The notes beneath the pieces are model-generated. The model was not told the DNA's origin and made no database searches. It saw only the letters and a program-made list of their open reading frames with translations. From contig JAVHNS010000011.1 in NCBI GenBank assembly GCA_036872755.1, positions 434,001 to 498,000 of the forward strand: DNA of 64,000 bases. The letters run 5' to 3'. The DNA comes from Orbilia blumenaviensis (lineage: Eukaryota; Ascomycota; Orbiliomycetes; Orbiliales; Orbiliaceae). Made by a program: the position numbers and the translations under genes. Below, one piece after another: positions 34,106 to 46,215 of this stretch (within the stretch, counting starts at the first letter, position 1; the number at the start of each line of letters is the position of its first letter).

Positions 34106-36685
34106 GAGCGCTTCCTAAAAGGAGTGGTGTGTCGGTGGGTTTTTTCAACCCATCGGCTACATTCCTACGATACGACACGTCCTCCTTTTTTTTCATTTCC
34201 CGATCAATGCTTTCATCGCGAAATACAGAACGAACTGCTTTTACTCTCTAAGCGACCTGGCATTTTTATTACGGAGTTTCCTTTCAGGCGTTCATCCCTT
34301 TGTCCTGCTGCGCAAAATACAACCAATCAATTTTCCCATTGATCGAGAGAATGGAATATACCATCTCCGACCCCCTTTAATCCACAACACTTTTTACCCG
34401 GTTCTCCACTATTAGTTTTCAGGCGTCTTCTTCGTCTATTTCTTTCAAAGGCGTTTTCATAAAGAGGGGGCAATGTCATTTTTCCAGGTCGCAAATTCTA
34501 CTATGTTATTACATTTTTATAACTCCATCCGGTTTGTTTAAGGGTTTTTAGAAATGGAAAGGAATCCAAAAGGCAAGGGGTGGGAATCAGGCGCGAACAC
34601 GACATTTTGCATAACCAAAGTCACTTTACAACTAATAATTACTGTCCTCACTACCTTTTTCTTACCACAAAAAAAAGGACTATGTATTTTTAATAATATT
34701 CCCACCGGATGGGTTCTCTACCAAAAAACAAAACCAGCTGATCCTCAAAGAGAGGATTCAGCTAAACCTGGTTTTTTCTTTCAATAAAAAAAAGAGAGGC
34801 TGTTGATACCAACACCTTGAATACCCTTTTGATAGTCCTAATCCACAACCAATAATATCGTGCAGAACAGTGACGTGCCCCTCCTCATTCGCGAGCTCTT
34901 CGCTCACCCCGCGCTGGCGCTGGGGCAGGGCCAGCTGGGTAGCACACCACCCATCGATATCTTCCAATCCGTGAACCCGGATATCTGCAAGATGAGCAAT
35001 ATCAGAAAAAAAAAAGGGAGAAGATAGCACTCCTAAAAGCGCGAAAGGTTAATTATGTGGTGAACCGGGTTCTTGTTCGGCAAGTGGCCGACCCACCCAA
35101 TCGTGACCAATCATTTGCAACCACGCCCCTTCCGATGAAAAATACAACAAAGCGTGCTTTTGCATGAAAAAAATCACTGCTGGATCCCAGGTCCAGGGCG
35201 GCCAGCGGCCACTATACTAACTACTTTTTTTAACTCTTCGGAAGCCCTTAATTGCGTTCACGTATATAGCGCCACTTAATCAACTAGCTATAGGATCAAT
35301 CGATTATTATTTCTGCTCAACCTTCTCGAACATCTCGTGGATATCTCGTGATAATTAATCATCAGAAAGCTAAGGAAAAAAAAAAAAACTTCAACTGAAG
35401 AGCGCCTCAACAAGGGTTTAAACGGTCAGCACAGGAAAAAAAAACTCTTACCATGGAGACTCCATGGATAAAGATAACACACTGTGTTGACCATGTCGTC
35501 GAAAAAACGCACCAATGATCAATCCCGGTTACTTAGGTAAAAGGCCCAAAGAGGTATCAGTGGCGTGCCCGTTTGGAAGTACAGGGATTAAGGGAAGGCG
35601 GAAAGGAAAAAAAAAAAAAAAAAAGGAATAGCGAGAAAAAGGGTGCAGATCGGATCGGAACATCTGGTGGTTCCGATGCATTGGTTGAGGTGAGGTGAGG
35701 TTCCTTTTTTTACGTAAGGCTGGACCGTGTACCCGAATTTATATTTATACCTTTATACCTAGTAATTACTGGTGAAGACCAAAAAATTAAGGTGGCGAAC
35801 TAGCTTTTATCAATGTTCCCGGGTTACGGTTGAACTCTCATTGATTCCGATAGAGCCCTCGAGCGCTCCTGCGCTCCCTGTCGTCGGGTGTTATCAACGT
35901 AAAAGGCTGGATTGTTGAGATGAGATAAGATATCGCGCTGTGCTGATAATGATATCAACTGGCCGTTATCGACCCTGGGATCCAGCCCATAGCGCCGGCT
36001 CGAAGGCGCTCTTCTAGGCACACGTCAATCAATGTATCCGTAGTCCAAGGAAGTGAAACAGCCTGATGACCTTACACAATCAAGTCCAGCAGTAAAAAAT
36101 TCTCTAATCTAGTAGGTAGTTGGGTGATCTTAACATAGATTTGATGTAAATGTACAATTTAGAGACCCGAAGCACAGGTGAAGATCATGGGCGAAGCAAA
36201 GATACACATGTAGGCAATGCAAAGAATTGGCTTTAGTGATATGGAAAATAGCATTATCAATTCGAAAATGACCACCATAAACGATGATCTAGCGCTTTTA
36301 TCTAGACTATACTAGCTATAATATGCCGTTCTTCCATCTCTTATCTTATCTTATCTTACCTACTCCATCTAAGGGTTCCCATAAGACTAAGCATACCATC
36401 TTCGTATGCAATACAATGAAACAACCAAGGGAAAAAAGGAAATGAACAAGAAAGAAAAACCCATTAATGCATTACACATTAGCAAAGGAAAGAAAAACGC
36501 TATGAAAAGAGAAAGGATCACACAAAATCCTTAAATGATAATAAGCAAAATACAAGAAAATCAAGAGAGAAAAAGTCCACAATGGTATCGCCTTATATAA
36601 AAAATGCGGGATTCCAAAAATACTTCCTTCTCCCACCACAATACCCTTTTATGTGGTAATATTAGAAAAGCTTAAGCCTGTATTC
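34106..36685. other. Intergenic with homopolymer runs
   Basis: AT-rich with several A runs (for example around 35608-35625) and a TTATC pentanucleotide repeat near 36340-36358. A 65-codon frame on minus at 35824-36021 (MPRRAPSSRRYGLDPR) is protein-like in composition but has no other support. Other frames are not called. Confidence 0.45.
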
Positions 36686-39600
36686 TTAAACCTTTCCATT
36701 TCCAGAGAATCTGGTGTCGGTGGACAGGAATCGGTCGAGCTGGTTGCTCTTGTACATTCCTCTGTCGGCCTCAAACCAGTGCAACTGTCTCTTGATGAAC
36801 TTCCAAACCTCAACGCCAAAGATAAACACCACAACGCTGACAATTGGCAAGGACCACTCCCATGTAATTCCCTTATGCTTGAAGAAGTTTGTAGTAAGCT
36901 TGGGGATGTACAACACTGGGAAGACAGAGACGAAGCCGATGGCAACAGCCCAGAACAAGAATTTGTTCTTATAGATGTCCTTGAAAAGTGGGAAAGGATG
37001 CTCATCTTCAGGGTCAAGTCTGAAGACCGAACGACGGATAGATTTGAATTCCCAGGCGCTGAGAAGGATCAACCAAACGGTAGTAACGAAGACTGCACCA
37101 CGAGCGCGGAAAACAAGGTCGCAGGATGGGTTGTAGGAGGTATTGCAGCCGTGGCCGAGATCGCCGTTTCCAACGCCATAAACGATAATAGTGAAAGTTC
37201 CGATCATGCAGGCGCCCATGATGACACCATAAACGAGCATATCAGTGATGATTTCCCAAGTGAAGACACCTTTCTTGTTGTTGTGTGGTGGTCTACGCAT
37301 GATTTCGGAGTTGGCAGGTTCGAGACCGAGACCGAAGGCAGGGAAGGAAGATGTAACTATCCATAGGCTGTTAGTATCATGAGTGGGATATTGAGATGTG
37401 AGAATAACTTACGCATGTTAATCCAGATAATAGACAAAGGAGCCAATGGGAAGGTAGAGAAATCGTCTTCATCGCGGAAAGCCAAACCGATAATAAGGAG
37501 GATGACTTCGGCAATATTGGAAACAAGCAAGTGAAGAACGAACTTCTGGATGTTATCAAACATTCTTCGTCCTTCCTCGATGGCATTGACGATAGAGGCA
37601 AAGTTGTCATCAGTCAAAACGATATCCGAGGCAGATTTGGCAACATCAGATCCACCAAGACCCATAGCAATACCGACGTCGGCTTGTTTCAAACTTGGAG
37701 AATCGTTGACACCGTCACCAGTCATGGCACAGTAGAGACCTCGTCGATGGAGAGCTTGAATCATACGAACTTTGGTATCAGGAGCGCAACGGGCAATAAC
37801 AACAGGCATGGTAGGGAGGGCATCAATTTCTTCGTCGGTAAGCTTGTCGAATTCCGAAGCAGTCATGACGAGGGAGTCAATTTCCTCTTTCGACAGACGG
37901 CCAGTGTAAGCAGGAATGATACCAACTTCGCGGGCGATAGCAGCAGCAGTGAGACGATGATCACCAGTCAACATGTGAACCTTGATACCGGCTTGCTTGC
38001 ACAGTCTGATAGCGTCCTTAGATTCCAAACGAGGAGGGTCGTACAATCCGGCCAAACCAACGAACATAAGGTCTTGTTCAACATCCTTACGGTCGACGTC
38101 CTTCCAGTTATCGCAGCTGCCAATTCGTCTCTGAGCCAATGCCAAAACACGGAGACCCTGACCAGCGAGTTCTTCGACTTGATTCATGATAGTTTCTTTG
38201 AATTCTTCAGTCATCTTGTGTTCGTCGCCTTCAATACCGTAGGAGTCACAGAGGTCAAGGATACGTTCAACAGCACCCTTGGTGAATGCGTGGAAGGAGT
38301 CGGTAGCGGGTTCACGGAAAATAACGGACATTCGCTTGATATCGCTGTCAAATGGGAATTCTGCCTCTTGGTTCCAGCCTCTTGCGAGGAGCTGCTTCTT
38401 GCCGGCGTCGAATCGGTGGGCGAAAACCTGGAGCGCGATTTCAGTTGGATCACCAGTGGCCTGCCATTGCTTCTTCTCCTCGTCGAAACGAACAGTAGCA
38501 ACATTGCAGAGGGCGCAGATGCGAGTCAAGACCTCAACGGCCTTTTGTCCAGAGATGAGGTCCAAGTTGTATTGTTTGCTGACACCCTCGTCGGCCTTCT
38601 CGCCAAGTCTTGGAGCTTCGCTTTCATGACGAATGTCACCAGAGGTTGGGTCACTGGCCTCGGCGGTGTTTTCAACGCTGTAGACACCCAAGCTAGGAAT
38701 CCAGAATTTACGAGTAATCATCTTTCCTTGAGTGATAGTGCCAGTCTTGTCCGAGGAAATGTTTGTGACACCACCCAAGCTCTCAAGGGAGTCAAGCTTT
38801 CGGACGATGACCTTACGTTGTACCATGCGCCTCATACCAACGCTGAATGTGATGGTAAGAACGGCAAGCAAACTTTCGGGGATGATAGCAATAGCTAATG
38901 GACTAGTTAGCACTGCACGTCTTCTTCTTGGCCAGAGAACCAGGTATAAACTTACCGAGAGAGATGGCATAAATAACGACTTCATGTGGAATGTTGAACT
39001 TATTGGCGCCAAACACAATGATTGCCAGGATAACAGCGCATCCAAAGAGGAAATATGCCAATTTCGCCAACTTCCTCTGGAGAGGAGTACCGACAGTAAG
39101 ACCAAGAAACTTTCCAATAGCATCCCATGTTCGGAGAATAGCTCCCTTGGCGGGTTGGAGAGGACCATGCTTCTTGCGACTGAGGGAACGGTTGGGCTTT
39201 CGCTGCTTCTTGCCTTGAAGTGATAGAGCAATGGCACCAATGGCTGTTTCCATTCCAGTTCCGATAACGACACCACGACCACGGCCCTTTGTAACGGTAG
39301 TAGAGGAGAATGCTAAGTTGATACGGTCACCGAGACCGACATCGGCTTCGAGGACGATAGAAGCGCTTTTAGCGACCTATTTTTCAGTTAGTATCTTACA
39401 TAATATGATCACATTATTTTTACCATCAATTGAGCAAACGTAAGGGACTTACAGGAAGAGATTCACCAGTCAGAAGAGCTTCATCGGCTTCGAAGTTGAG
39501 GGTTTCAGGGATCATGCGAATGTCGGCAGGTACGACGTCTCCGGTCTTTAGCTCAATGACATCTCCGGGGACAACTTCCATAGACGGAATATAGACCAGG

Positions 39601-39889
39601 TTACCATCTCGAATAACGGCTGCGATTGGCGAAGAAAGCGACTTCAGGGATTCCATGGTTTTCTCGCTAGACCCGAAACATAAGGTTAGTCGAGCTCTGA
39701 CATCACCAAGAATTGGGAAGCCGAAAAAAAAAAAAAAAAAAAGGTGGAAACTTACGCATTGTATTCTTGGTAAAAGCCGACGCTGACATTAAGGACTATA
39801 ACACCAGTAATAACACCGCTGGTTTCAGTTAGCACCATTTATAGAAGGTATGTTTTGTTTTCTTTCAATCTTCTTTCATATTTTTTCTT

Positions 39890-39926
<37 letters not shown>

Positions 39927-40331
39927 TTCAAAATTTCCAGGAAAAAGAAACTTACGCTTCAATCCAATCCTTTGTGGCATATGACAAGACCATAGCGAAT
40001 ACCAAGACCAAAATCATGGCATTGGTAAGCCTACCAATTGAAAGAGAGAGTTATTAGTAAATGCCCGTGCGACACGTTTTTACCAAACCACGTGCACAAT
40101 GAGAGAGCAGAATGAGGGAGAAACATACTGTTTAAAGAGCACCTTCCAGACATGAACGCCCTCTCCTCCTTCGAGGATATTCTGACCATACTCGCCAAGT
40201 CTCTGTTTAGCGTCGGCGGCTGTGAGGCCTTTGTCGACATTGGTCTTCAGTTCTGCGGCAACATCTTCGAATTTTTGAGCGTGAGGTGGGATTGAGAATT
40301 TGATTTTTGGTTCCGGAGTATTGGAAGACAT
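36686..40331 (-). CDS. ENA-type Na+/K+ P-type ATPase, 1042 aa
   Basis: Plasma-membrane ion pump (P-type IID) that exports Na+ or K+, important at alkaline pH and in salt. Seven exons: 40331-40129, 40030-39956, 39818-39756, 39666-39453, 39376-38956, 38894-37413 and 37356-36686, all GT-AG. Motifs: N-terminal cation-ATPase segment (DAKQRLGEYGQNIL), actuator TGES at ~180-183, membrane PESLLAVLT, phosphorylated Asp374 in DKTGT, nucleotide-binding FTKGAVERIL, and hinge TGDGVNDSP. PESLLAVLT in place of the PEGLPAVVT of SERCA/PMR pumps points to the ENA class, as does the insert of basic residues after the actuator (KKQRKPNRSLSRKK). Length matches fungal ENA pumps. Intron 2 contains a 28-nt homopolymer. 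Candidate PacC sites lie upstream. Confidence 0.95.
39894..39921. repeat. 28-nt T/A homopolymer in an ENA intron
   Basis: Uninterrupted T run on plus (A run in the transcript) inside the second intron of the ATPase gene (39819-39955). Confidence 0.85.
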
Positions 40332-41064
40332 GATTCAAGGGGAAGTCAACCAAGGTATCATTCCTTGGTTAAGTTTTGAAGAGAAGAGGAAAGGAAAAGA
40401 TGGATCAATGCAATTGATCCTTGAAAAAAGAGAGACCCTCAATCAGTTCCGGATAGTCTTTTCTGTGTGTGATGTAACCAGTAGTGGGTAGGCTACTCAA
40501 GTAAGTTACTCAAGTATGCAAGTAAGTAGGTGAGTGTGTAACGTCGTCGGTTAGGTAGTAGATAGTATGCAGCAGCAGCAGCTAGCTGATTGACGATGTA
40601 GATAGCTACAGCGCCTAGGTAGGTAGTTGCAGCAGTAGAAGTAGTTAAGCAAGTAAGTCAGTGAGCAATTAAGCAAGTGAATACTTAATTGATGACGATG
40701 ACGATGGTGGTTTTCGTCAGTTCTCCGGATTTGAGCGCAGAGAGCTGATTGTTTGCTACCGGGAAATCTAGACTGCTCCAAAACCGGTCGTCGAGCGAGA
40801 GGGCAGAAGCATTCCTATTTATAATCCCGACACAGCGATTTCACAAGAGATTCCAGGAAATCCCGAACTGAAGCCCGACGAGACATCAGCCTAGCAATCC
40901 TCCACAAGCCTAAGACTTTTGGTCTTTTTAGTTTTTGTTTTTTCTGTGTTTTTTTGTTTTTTATTTTATTTTCCTTTATCGAGACCCTTGTCATCTTGGG
41001 GTGGACTAGAGTCAACAGTTTTCAACACCATGACGGCGTAGACGTCCGCCGAGCCATCTCCAAT

Positions 41065-41070
41065 CTTGGC
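41065..41070 (-). promoter_or_regulatory. Candidate PacC site
   Basis: GCCAAG on the minus strand, about 735 bp upstream of the ENA start. PacC (pH regulator) binds GCCARG and activates ENA genes at alkaline pH in ascomycetes. A six-base match alone is weak evidence; a second copy lies at 41162. Confidence 0.3.
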
Positions 41071-41161
41071 GCCTAGTCGCAGTCGTTCAAAAGGTTAGAC
41101 GCCGAGCCTCAGACCACCCACCATCCTTCTTTGCCGCGAACACCAAGGCCTTAGGCCCTCC

Positions 41162-41167
41162 CTTGGC
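41162..41167 (-). promoter_or_regulatory. Candidate PacC site
   Basis: Second GCCAAG on the minus strand, about 100 bp farther upstream. Two sites in the same orientation in an ENA promoter agree with pH control but could be chance. Confidence 0.3.
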
Positions 41168-44148
41168 TATCACGTATTGAGCTCGGAGTCCGGAAAAGTT
41201 GGTAGCTCTTTCTTGTTTGCTTGTTCTCTACGATTATTCCCAGTTCCATTGCCATCCCAGATCCCGTCTCGGGCCTCGATTCTTGTTTTTTGATTTTTTT
41301 TTACTCTTTCTCGTTCTTTCGTATTATCGCAAGGGTATGGGCGTAACATCGTGGACAATACGTACTACTCTCACGGTATCTATTTGTCTGTCTGTCTCCA
41401 AGCGATTCGCCGTTTGGGCCATCAAACGGCGCTCGCTGTTTTTTTCTCTCTTTGAAGCCATGATCGAACAGTATTTGCCCACGTCTATCCAATCCCCGTT
41501 ATGTATGTGTGTTATGTATCGTTACCCCCAAACCCCAAACCCGTTTCGTCTTTCTGTGATATCCCGCGCCTTTTTAGCAACTTCGAGGTCATTCTAGAGA
41601 CAATGTAATATGCACAAGGCACACCTCGATTATGCACCATCGATCACATACCTCATATATACTTCACACCTACATAACTAAACTTCCTCGCTAAGAACCC
41701 GACCATATGGCCGGCTATCGTTCTCGTGGGAGGGTTTGAAAACAAAAAAAAAAAAAAAGCACAAGCAGAGAAAAACCCGTCAAAGCTGATTGATTGATGT
41801 CATAAAACCCCCCAATTACAAGTATCACACTCCCACATGCTGCCAATACTCCAGCTTACACCCTCCAAGACTCCGTCTGAAACCCCATCGGCGATAAAAT
41901 CCCCAATCGATGGGCAATGCCCATTCCTTTGCCTCCAGGGATCCTTCTCCGTCTTCCTCGTTTTTCTTTTCTTTTCGTCTTTTTTTTTTTCGTTCTCGCC
42001 TTCTCTTAAATCCTTAATCTCATTCGGAAAGCACGTCGACGCTACTAGCAAATACAAGATAACACCTTGTGGGGAAAGAGTTTTTCAGCGAAGGGCGCCT
42101 GGGGTTTATCGTCCAATCATATTCATTTGATGTTGACACTGCCGAGTGCCGAGAAATGCACGCCTGTCTTGGGTCTATCTGGTCCCAGTTGCAAAGGACT
42201 GGGGAATGCTTCGGCATCAGCCGGGATGGGAAAAGCCCGATGCCAGATGGAACGATAAAAAGAGATCACCCCTTGGAAAGGTTTGCACCGGTTCAAGAAA
42301 TCCTGCGATTGCGTCTGGCTAGCTAGCGTAGTTCGGAACACCGAACGTCTAAACAAACTGCAAAGCAAAAGGCGAAATAATGACTGACTCGGCTGGTCGG
42401 CTTTGTAGGGCCGGGTTCTTTTTTTCTAAGCCTCCCACCATTGCGTGAGCAACTGGGCATCCCGAGACATTCCTAAGAACTCCCAAGAAGCTTCGGAGGA
42501 ACAATCAACTTCCGTATTTCGTACGGTAAATATATGCCAGTAGGTATTTCATAATTTGAGATAAAGAAAGAATTCCCAGTGGAACGGAACTCCGCAAACA
42601 ACGGCGGGCAAACGTGCAACGTCAGACACGAGACGTCCACGTGCCCAATTCCCTTTCCAAACCGCACAATACCAAGAAGAAAAAAAAAAAAATCTAAACC
42701 CCTTCCCTCACAGGGATAGAAAATATTAGAAATGTCACATCTGTATGCTGTACATGCGATGTAATTTTTCTGCTCACAAAATTAACTGAAGAAAGAAAAG
42801 AAAAATTGTCTTTGAATAGACAGATCCCCAATCCCGCCCCCGCGTTATGCATATTCTGCGCATGCAAGGTGATAACAACTTTTTCTTCTCTGTTGCATTT
42901 TCAAACGCCCTTCCAGCAAATAATATTCATATATTCCCCGTGTTAACCCCCAAGCCAAGGGCCTCAGATATAACTTCAGATGCTTGGGGGCATGAGAATT
43001 CTTCAATCTCTACATACGAATAGGTAATACTCTACTTCACATTCGTTCATTAGGACCCCAGATAAAACCACAAGCAAAAAAAAAAAAGAACTTAAACTCC
43101 CGTCGCAATTAATTAAGTCAAAGTATCAAGTCTCCACGGGACGATCTGTATCAAACCCACGGCACCCAAGAGATCAAAAAGGAAGCTGATAAGAAGGCTT
43201 AGCCATGTACCATAATCAAAGCTCCAGGCCTGAACGAAAGGTGAGCCCAGACCTTTAACGCCTTTTAAGTCCTCGTTAGTCACAAAACATGTTAACATGG
43301 GGTCCTATTTAGCCTCCCACGCTTAGACTCACATGATCTAGCATCTAGCTAAGCACTGGGGGAAGACTTTCCAAGACATACGTGGTAGCACATTCCCAAG
43401 GCTGATCAACGCTGAACTCCGACAAACGAACGAGAAAGCGCTAAGTGCTAAGTATTTAAGACCTATCGCCAAGTTGCTTCATTGTTCTGGCCAAGCATCT
43501 CGGCCAGTCGGTGCTTAGCCGACGCGGACGGGTACCCAAATGGAAATTTCTATGGGGGGAAATATTTAAACCCGTTTAACGTTAGGGAAAGTTGCACAGC
43601 ATCGTGCGCTTTCCATTGGTTCGGATCCTTTAGATCCAACAAAAACAACGCAGCTGTGCAGTATTTCTCGCATGGGGGGTCTGTGGGATATCCGGATACG
43701 GATTGTGGGGGAGCTCCAGCGCTCTGTCACACCGCAGGAAGGAAAGGAGTTGTAAAAATGTTCTGACGAGGATTTAAAGAAGTTGTATGCGGGTTGAGGC
43801 TTAGATGCATTTCAGGTATCACTGTTTCAAAAAATGTCGTCCCATCTGATGTCTTCAAAGTTGCAAATGCGAGGCAAGGCTACACAGCCAAAGGAGTCAC
43901 ACTGGTCACGAGATCCAACGACGAAACCTTGGCACAACTTAAGATTCTTTGGATCAAAATTTTTTTCAACCTCAAATATATTTACATTTTCCTTGAATGT
44001 ATTTATTATATACTACTGAATTAAACTAAATAACAAAAATTAAACGAAGAGAAAAAGAATCGCTACTATCACTAACACCGAATCCTATGCATATATACAC
44101 ACCACTAGTAGACCTTTAAGATATTTATATATAAGAGACTCAACCAAG

Positions 44149-45530
44149 TTAAGCCGTGCACTGAGAGTAGTAAGCGTTGAGGACGGAGCACTTAGATCCA
44201 GACTATTTAATCGAGCTATATTAGCACCATTTTCAAAACGTCATCAGGGGGAAGAGAGGAAAGCTTACAGCGCAGACAGTGCAACCAGTGTAACCGATAC
44301 CACCGCACTGTCCATACAAAGGAGAAGTGCAGCCACCAGTTCCAGCAGCGGATGTGGTGGTAGTCCTCGATGTGGTTCCTGGGGTAGTAGTGCGGGCGGT
44401 AGTAGTCGAGGAAGTTCTTCCAGTGGTGGCGGAAGCGGTACGGGTAGTGGTAGCAGCGGTGGTTGGGTTAGTACCACCACCAACGACGGTGGAGGTGGCA
44501 GCGCAGTTTCCACCGAAAGAGAGAACATTGGGAGATTTGGTAGCACCACCGGGGATAACAGTTGGACCTGGAGCAATGTAGGTGGAGAGGGACTGGTAGA
44601 TGTTGACGAAGATGCCTGGGTCGGTGTTGCCGTAGGCACCTGGGAAGTTGACGGTTGGTGGCACTGATCCGGAGCCGCCAGTGATGCTAAGTTGGTCTAT
44701 CGTATATCCTAATTAACCACAATTCTCCCTGAAGTTTCCCTAGCTCAACGCTAGGCTATAGAGGGAGTAAAGACTTACAGCAGCTCATATAGAACTGAGC
44801 ACCGTTTGGTGGAGGCGACTGGGCGGCATGCAACGCCAAAGCCTCAGCACGAAGCAAGTAATCACCAGATGGGATGTTGGCAGGAATGTTGAAGGTCAAC
44901 TTTCCGCAGCAGTAGTTCATATCCTTGGTTCCCCACCAATCCATGGATCCGTCACCAGTTGGGGCCTTAGCCCAAGTGCTCTGATAAATCTTGAACCATC
45001 CGCTGGAACCGTCAGCTGTGGAGGCATCGTCGACCTTGGAAAGGTAGGCCATAACGGGGCCCCAATGGGCGCCACCGATACCCTCGTTTGTGCAGGATCG
45101 GTCACCGATTTGCTATATACATACATCAATTCGTTAGCATTGTTTTCATCTTCAAATAAATGGGTGGTTTCCGGAGAAATTATTCTCCCAGTGGTCCATA
45201 CCTGGTGCATCTCGATTGTGACTTGGTCACCGGCCTTAAGGCCACACTTGCTGCTGATACCGGCTCCACCGCCAACATTGCACCGGATGTCGTTGCTGGT
45301 TGGATCCGTGACTGGACTGTTTCCTGGGGGCATTCTCACACAGGTGGATCCGTAGAGAGACCATAAATGTCAGCATTCTCTGAATAAAACCAAAAGTAGC
45401 GATATGGGGAAATAACAAAAGGGGAAGGGAGACATATCTGATCAACGCCGTTAACCCACAAATCTTGCCAGATGGCATGGCCGGCGACCTGGCTAGCACC
45501 CAAGAGAGCAGAGAGCATAAGATACTTCAT
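44149..45530 (-). CDS. AA9 lytic polysaccharide monooxygenase with CBM1, 352 aa
   Basis: Secreted copper enzyme that oxidatively cleaves cellulose. Five exons: 45530-45438, 45351-45202, 45112-44779, 44696-44269 and 44202-44149. Residues 1-17 are a signal peptide, leaving His18 at the mature N-terminus (HAIWQDLWVNG), the first ligand of the copper brace. His97 (GGAHWGPV) is the second ligand, and His176, Gln187 and Tyr189 (LHAAQ, GAQFYMSC) complete the axial site. A Thr/Ser-rich linker spans about 240-315. A C-terminal CBM1 follows (YGQCGGIGYTGCTVC, then SKCSVLNAYYSQC). The first intron is AT-AC: only an ATATGT donor with a CTAC acceptor keeps frame and gives NGVDQGSTCVRMPP, as the family expects. 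The other introns are GT-AG. Function fits plant cell-wall degradation. Confidence 0.93.
45352..45437 (-). other. AT-AC intron in the AA9 gene
   Basis: This 86-nt intron begins ATATGTCTCC and ends TCTCTAC. A CTGAC branch-site match lies about 20 nt before the 3' end. All GT-AG pairs in the interval fail: the acceptor compatible with frame is followed directly by a TGA. The donor is a normal GTATGT with the first base changed to A, and the end a normal TAG with G changed to C. This looks like a U2-type AT-AC intron rather than a U12 intron, because the U12 donor ATATCCTT is absent. Confidence 0.75.
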
Positions 45531-46173
45531 GATTGCTGCTTTTGTATGTCGTAATTATCACTAGGATTCAGACGAAAGAGGACAATTGGTGCTCGAAGTT
45601 GATCAAAACCTCAAGAGCTGGAAGAGAATATCGAAATAGTTCGAGTAGGAAAGTAAAAAAAAAGGTAATATCGAATATATACACAAAAGAACCCGGTCCT
45701 GCGTTCGTATGGTCTTATGAAGACTTATAGCTTCAAATTCAAAGACTTTGAGAATGAGAAAAAAACCTGGGATCGAAGGAATGATGACGATTTATATACC
45801 CAGGAGGTCCGTGAGCCCCATACTATAAACTTTTACTATACTTTAAATTATACCGCCCGTTCTTCTTTTTCGAAAGGTAAAAAAAAAGGTTTATCAGATT
45901 CCTTCATCCATGGAACATCCATGCCCAGCCAGGAGTCAAGTAACCCAAGCCTATGATATCCACAATCATCGTCCCTGTCTAATTTAGCCAACCCATATTT
46001 TTCCCCTTCTCGCTCGCTCTTTCTCGCTCCACCCCCTTCCAAGACGGCTTGACAGTGTCCGGAGACCTCGCCTTGTCAAGCCACGGAGGCAGTAGTCGGA
46101 CCATAACAAAAAGGGACAACATCGGCGCATGGCTCCACGCAAACCCACAATAATTCTGCAAACAAACTAAACA

Positions 46174-46215
<42 letters not shown>

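Larger units (their letters stand above)
40332..44148. other. Long intergenic, ENA promoter
   Basis: About 3.8 kb upstream of the minus-strand ENA gene and downstream of the AA9 gene. 40490-40690 is dense in short AAGTAAGT- and GTAGGTAG-like motifs and a CAG/GCA tract. Two PacC-like GCCAAG sites (minus strand) are at 41065-41070 and 41162-41167. Several T- and A-runs occur (41291, 41745, 42680). Frames at 41199-42368 and 43113-43766 are not convincing. Confidence 0.45.

Noticed and set aside
37531..38898. 455-codon open frame on plus, antisense to the ENA ATPase
   Set aside because: It lies entirely over a conserved exon of the ATPase and its composition follows from that coding sequence. 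No start context, domain or splice signals of its own.
41199..42368. Frames of 60-132 codons upstream of the ENA gene
   Set aside because: T-rich, Phe/Leu/Ser-rich products typical of translated pyrimidine-rich promoter DNA.
45336..45530. Reading the AA9 first exon straight through (64 codons, ending GLSTDPPV)
   Set aside because: It lacks the conserved STCVRMPP segment and stops early; the region between is better explained as an intron.
46177..46212. Poly-T as the tail of a retrotransposed element
   Set aside because: No target-site duplication or element body could be seen next to it; other homopolymers in the window are similar.
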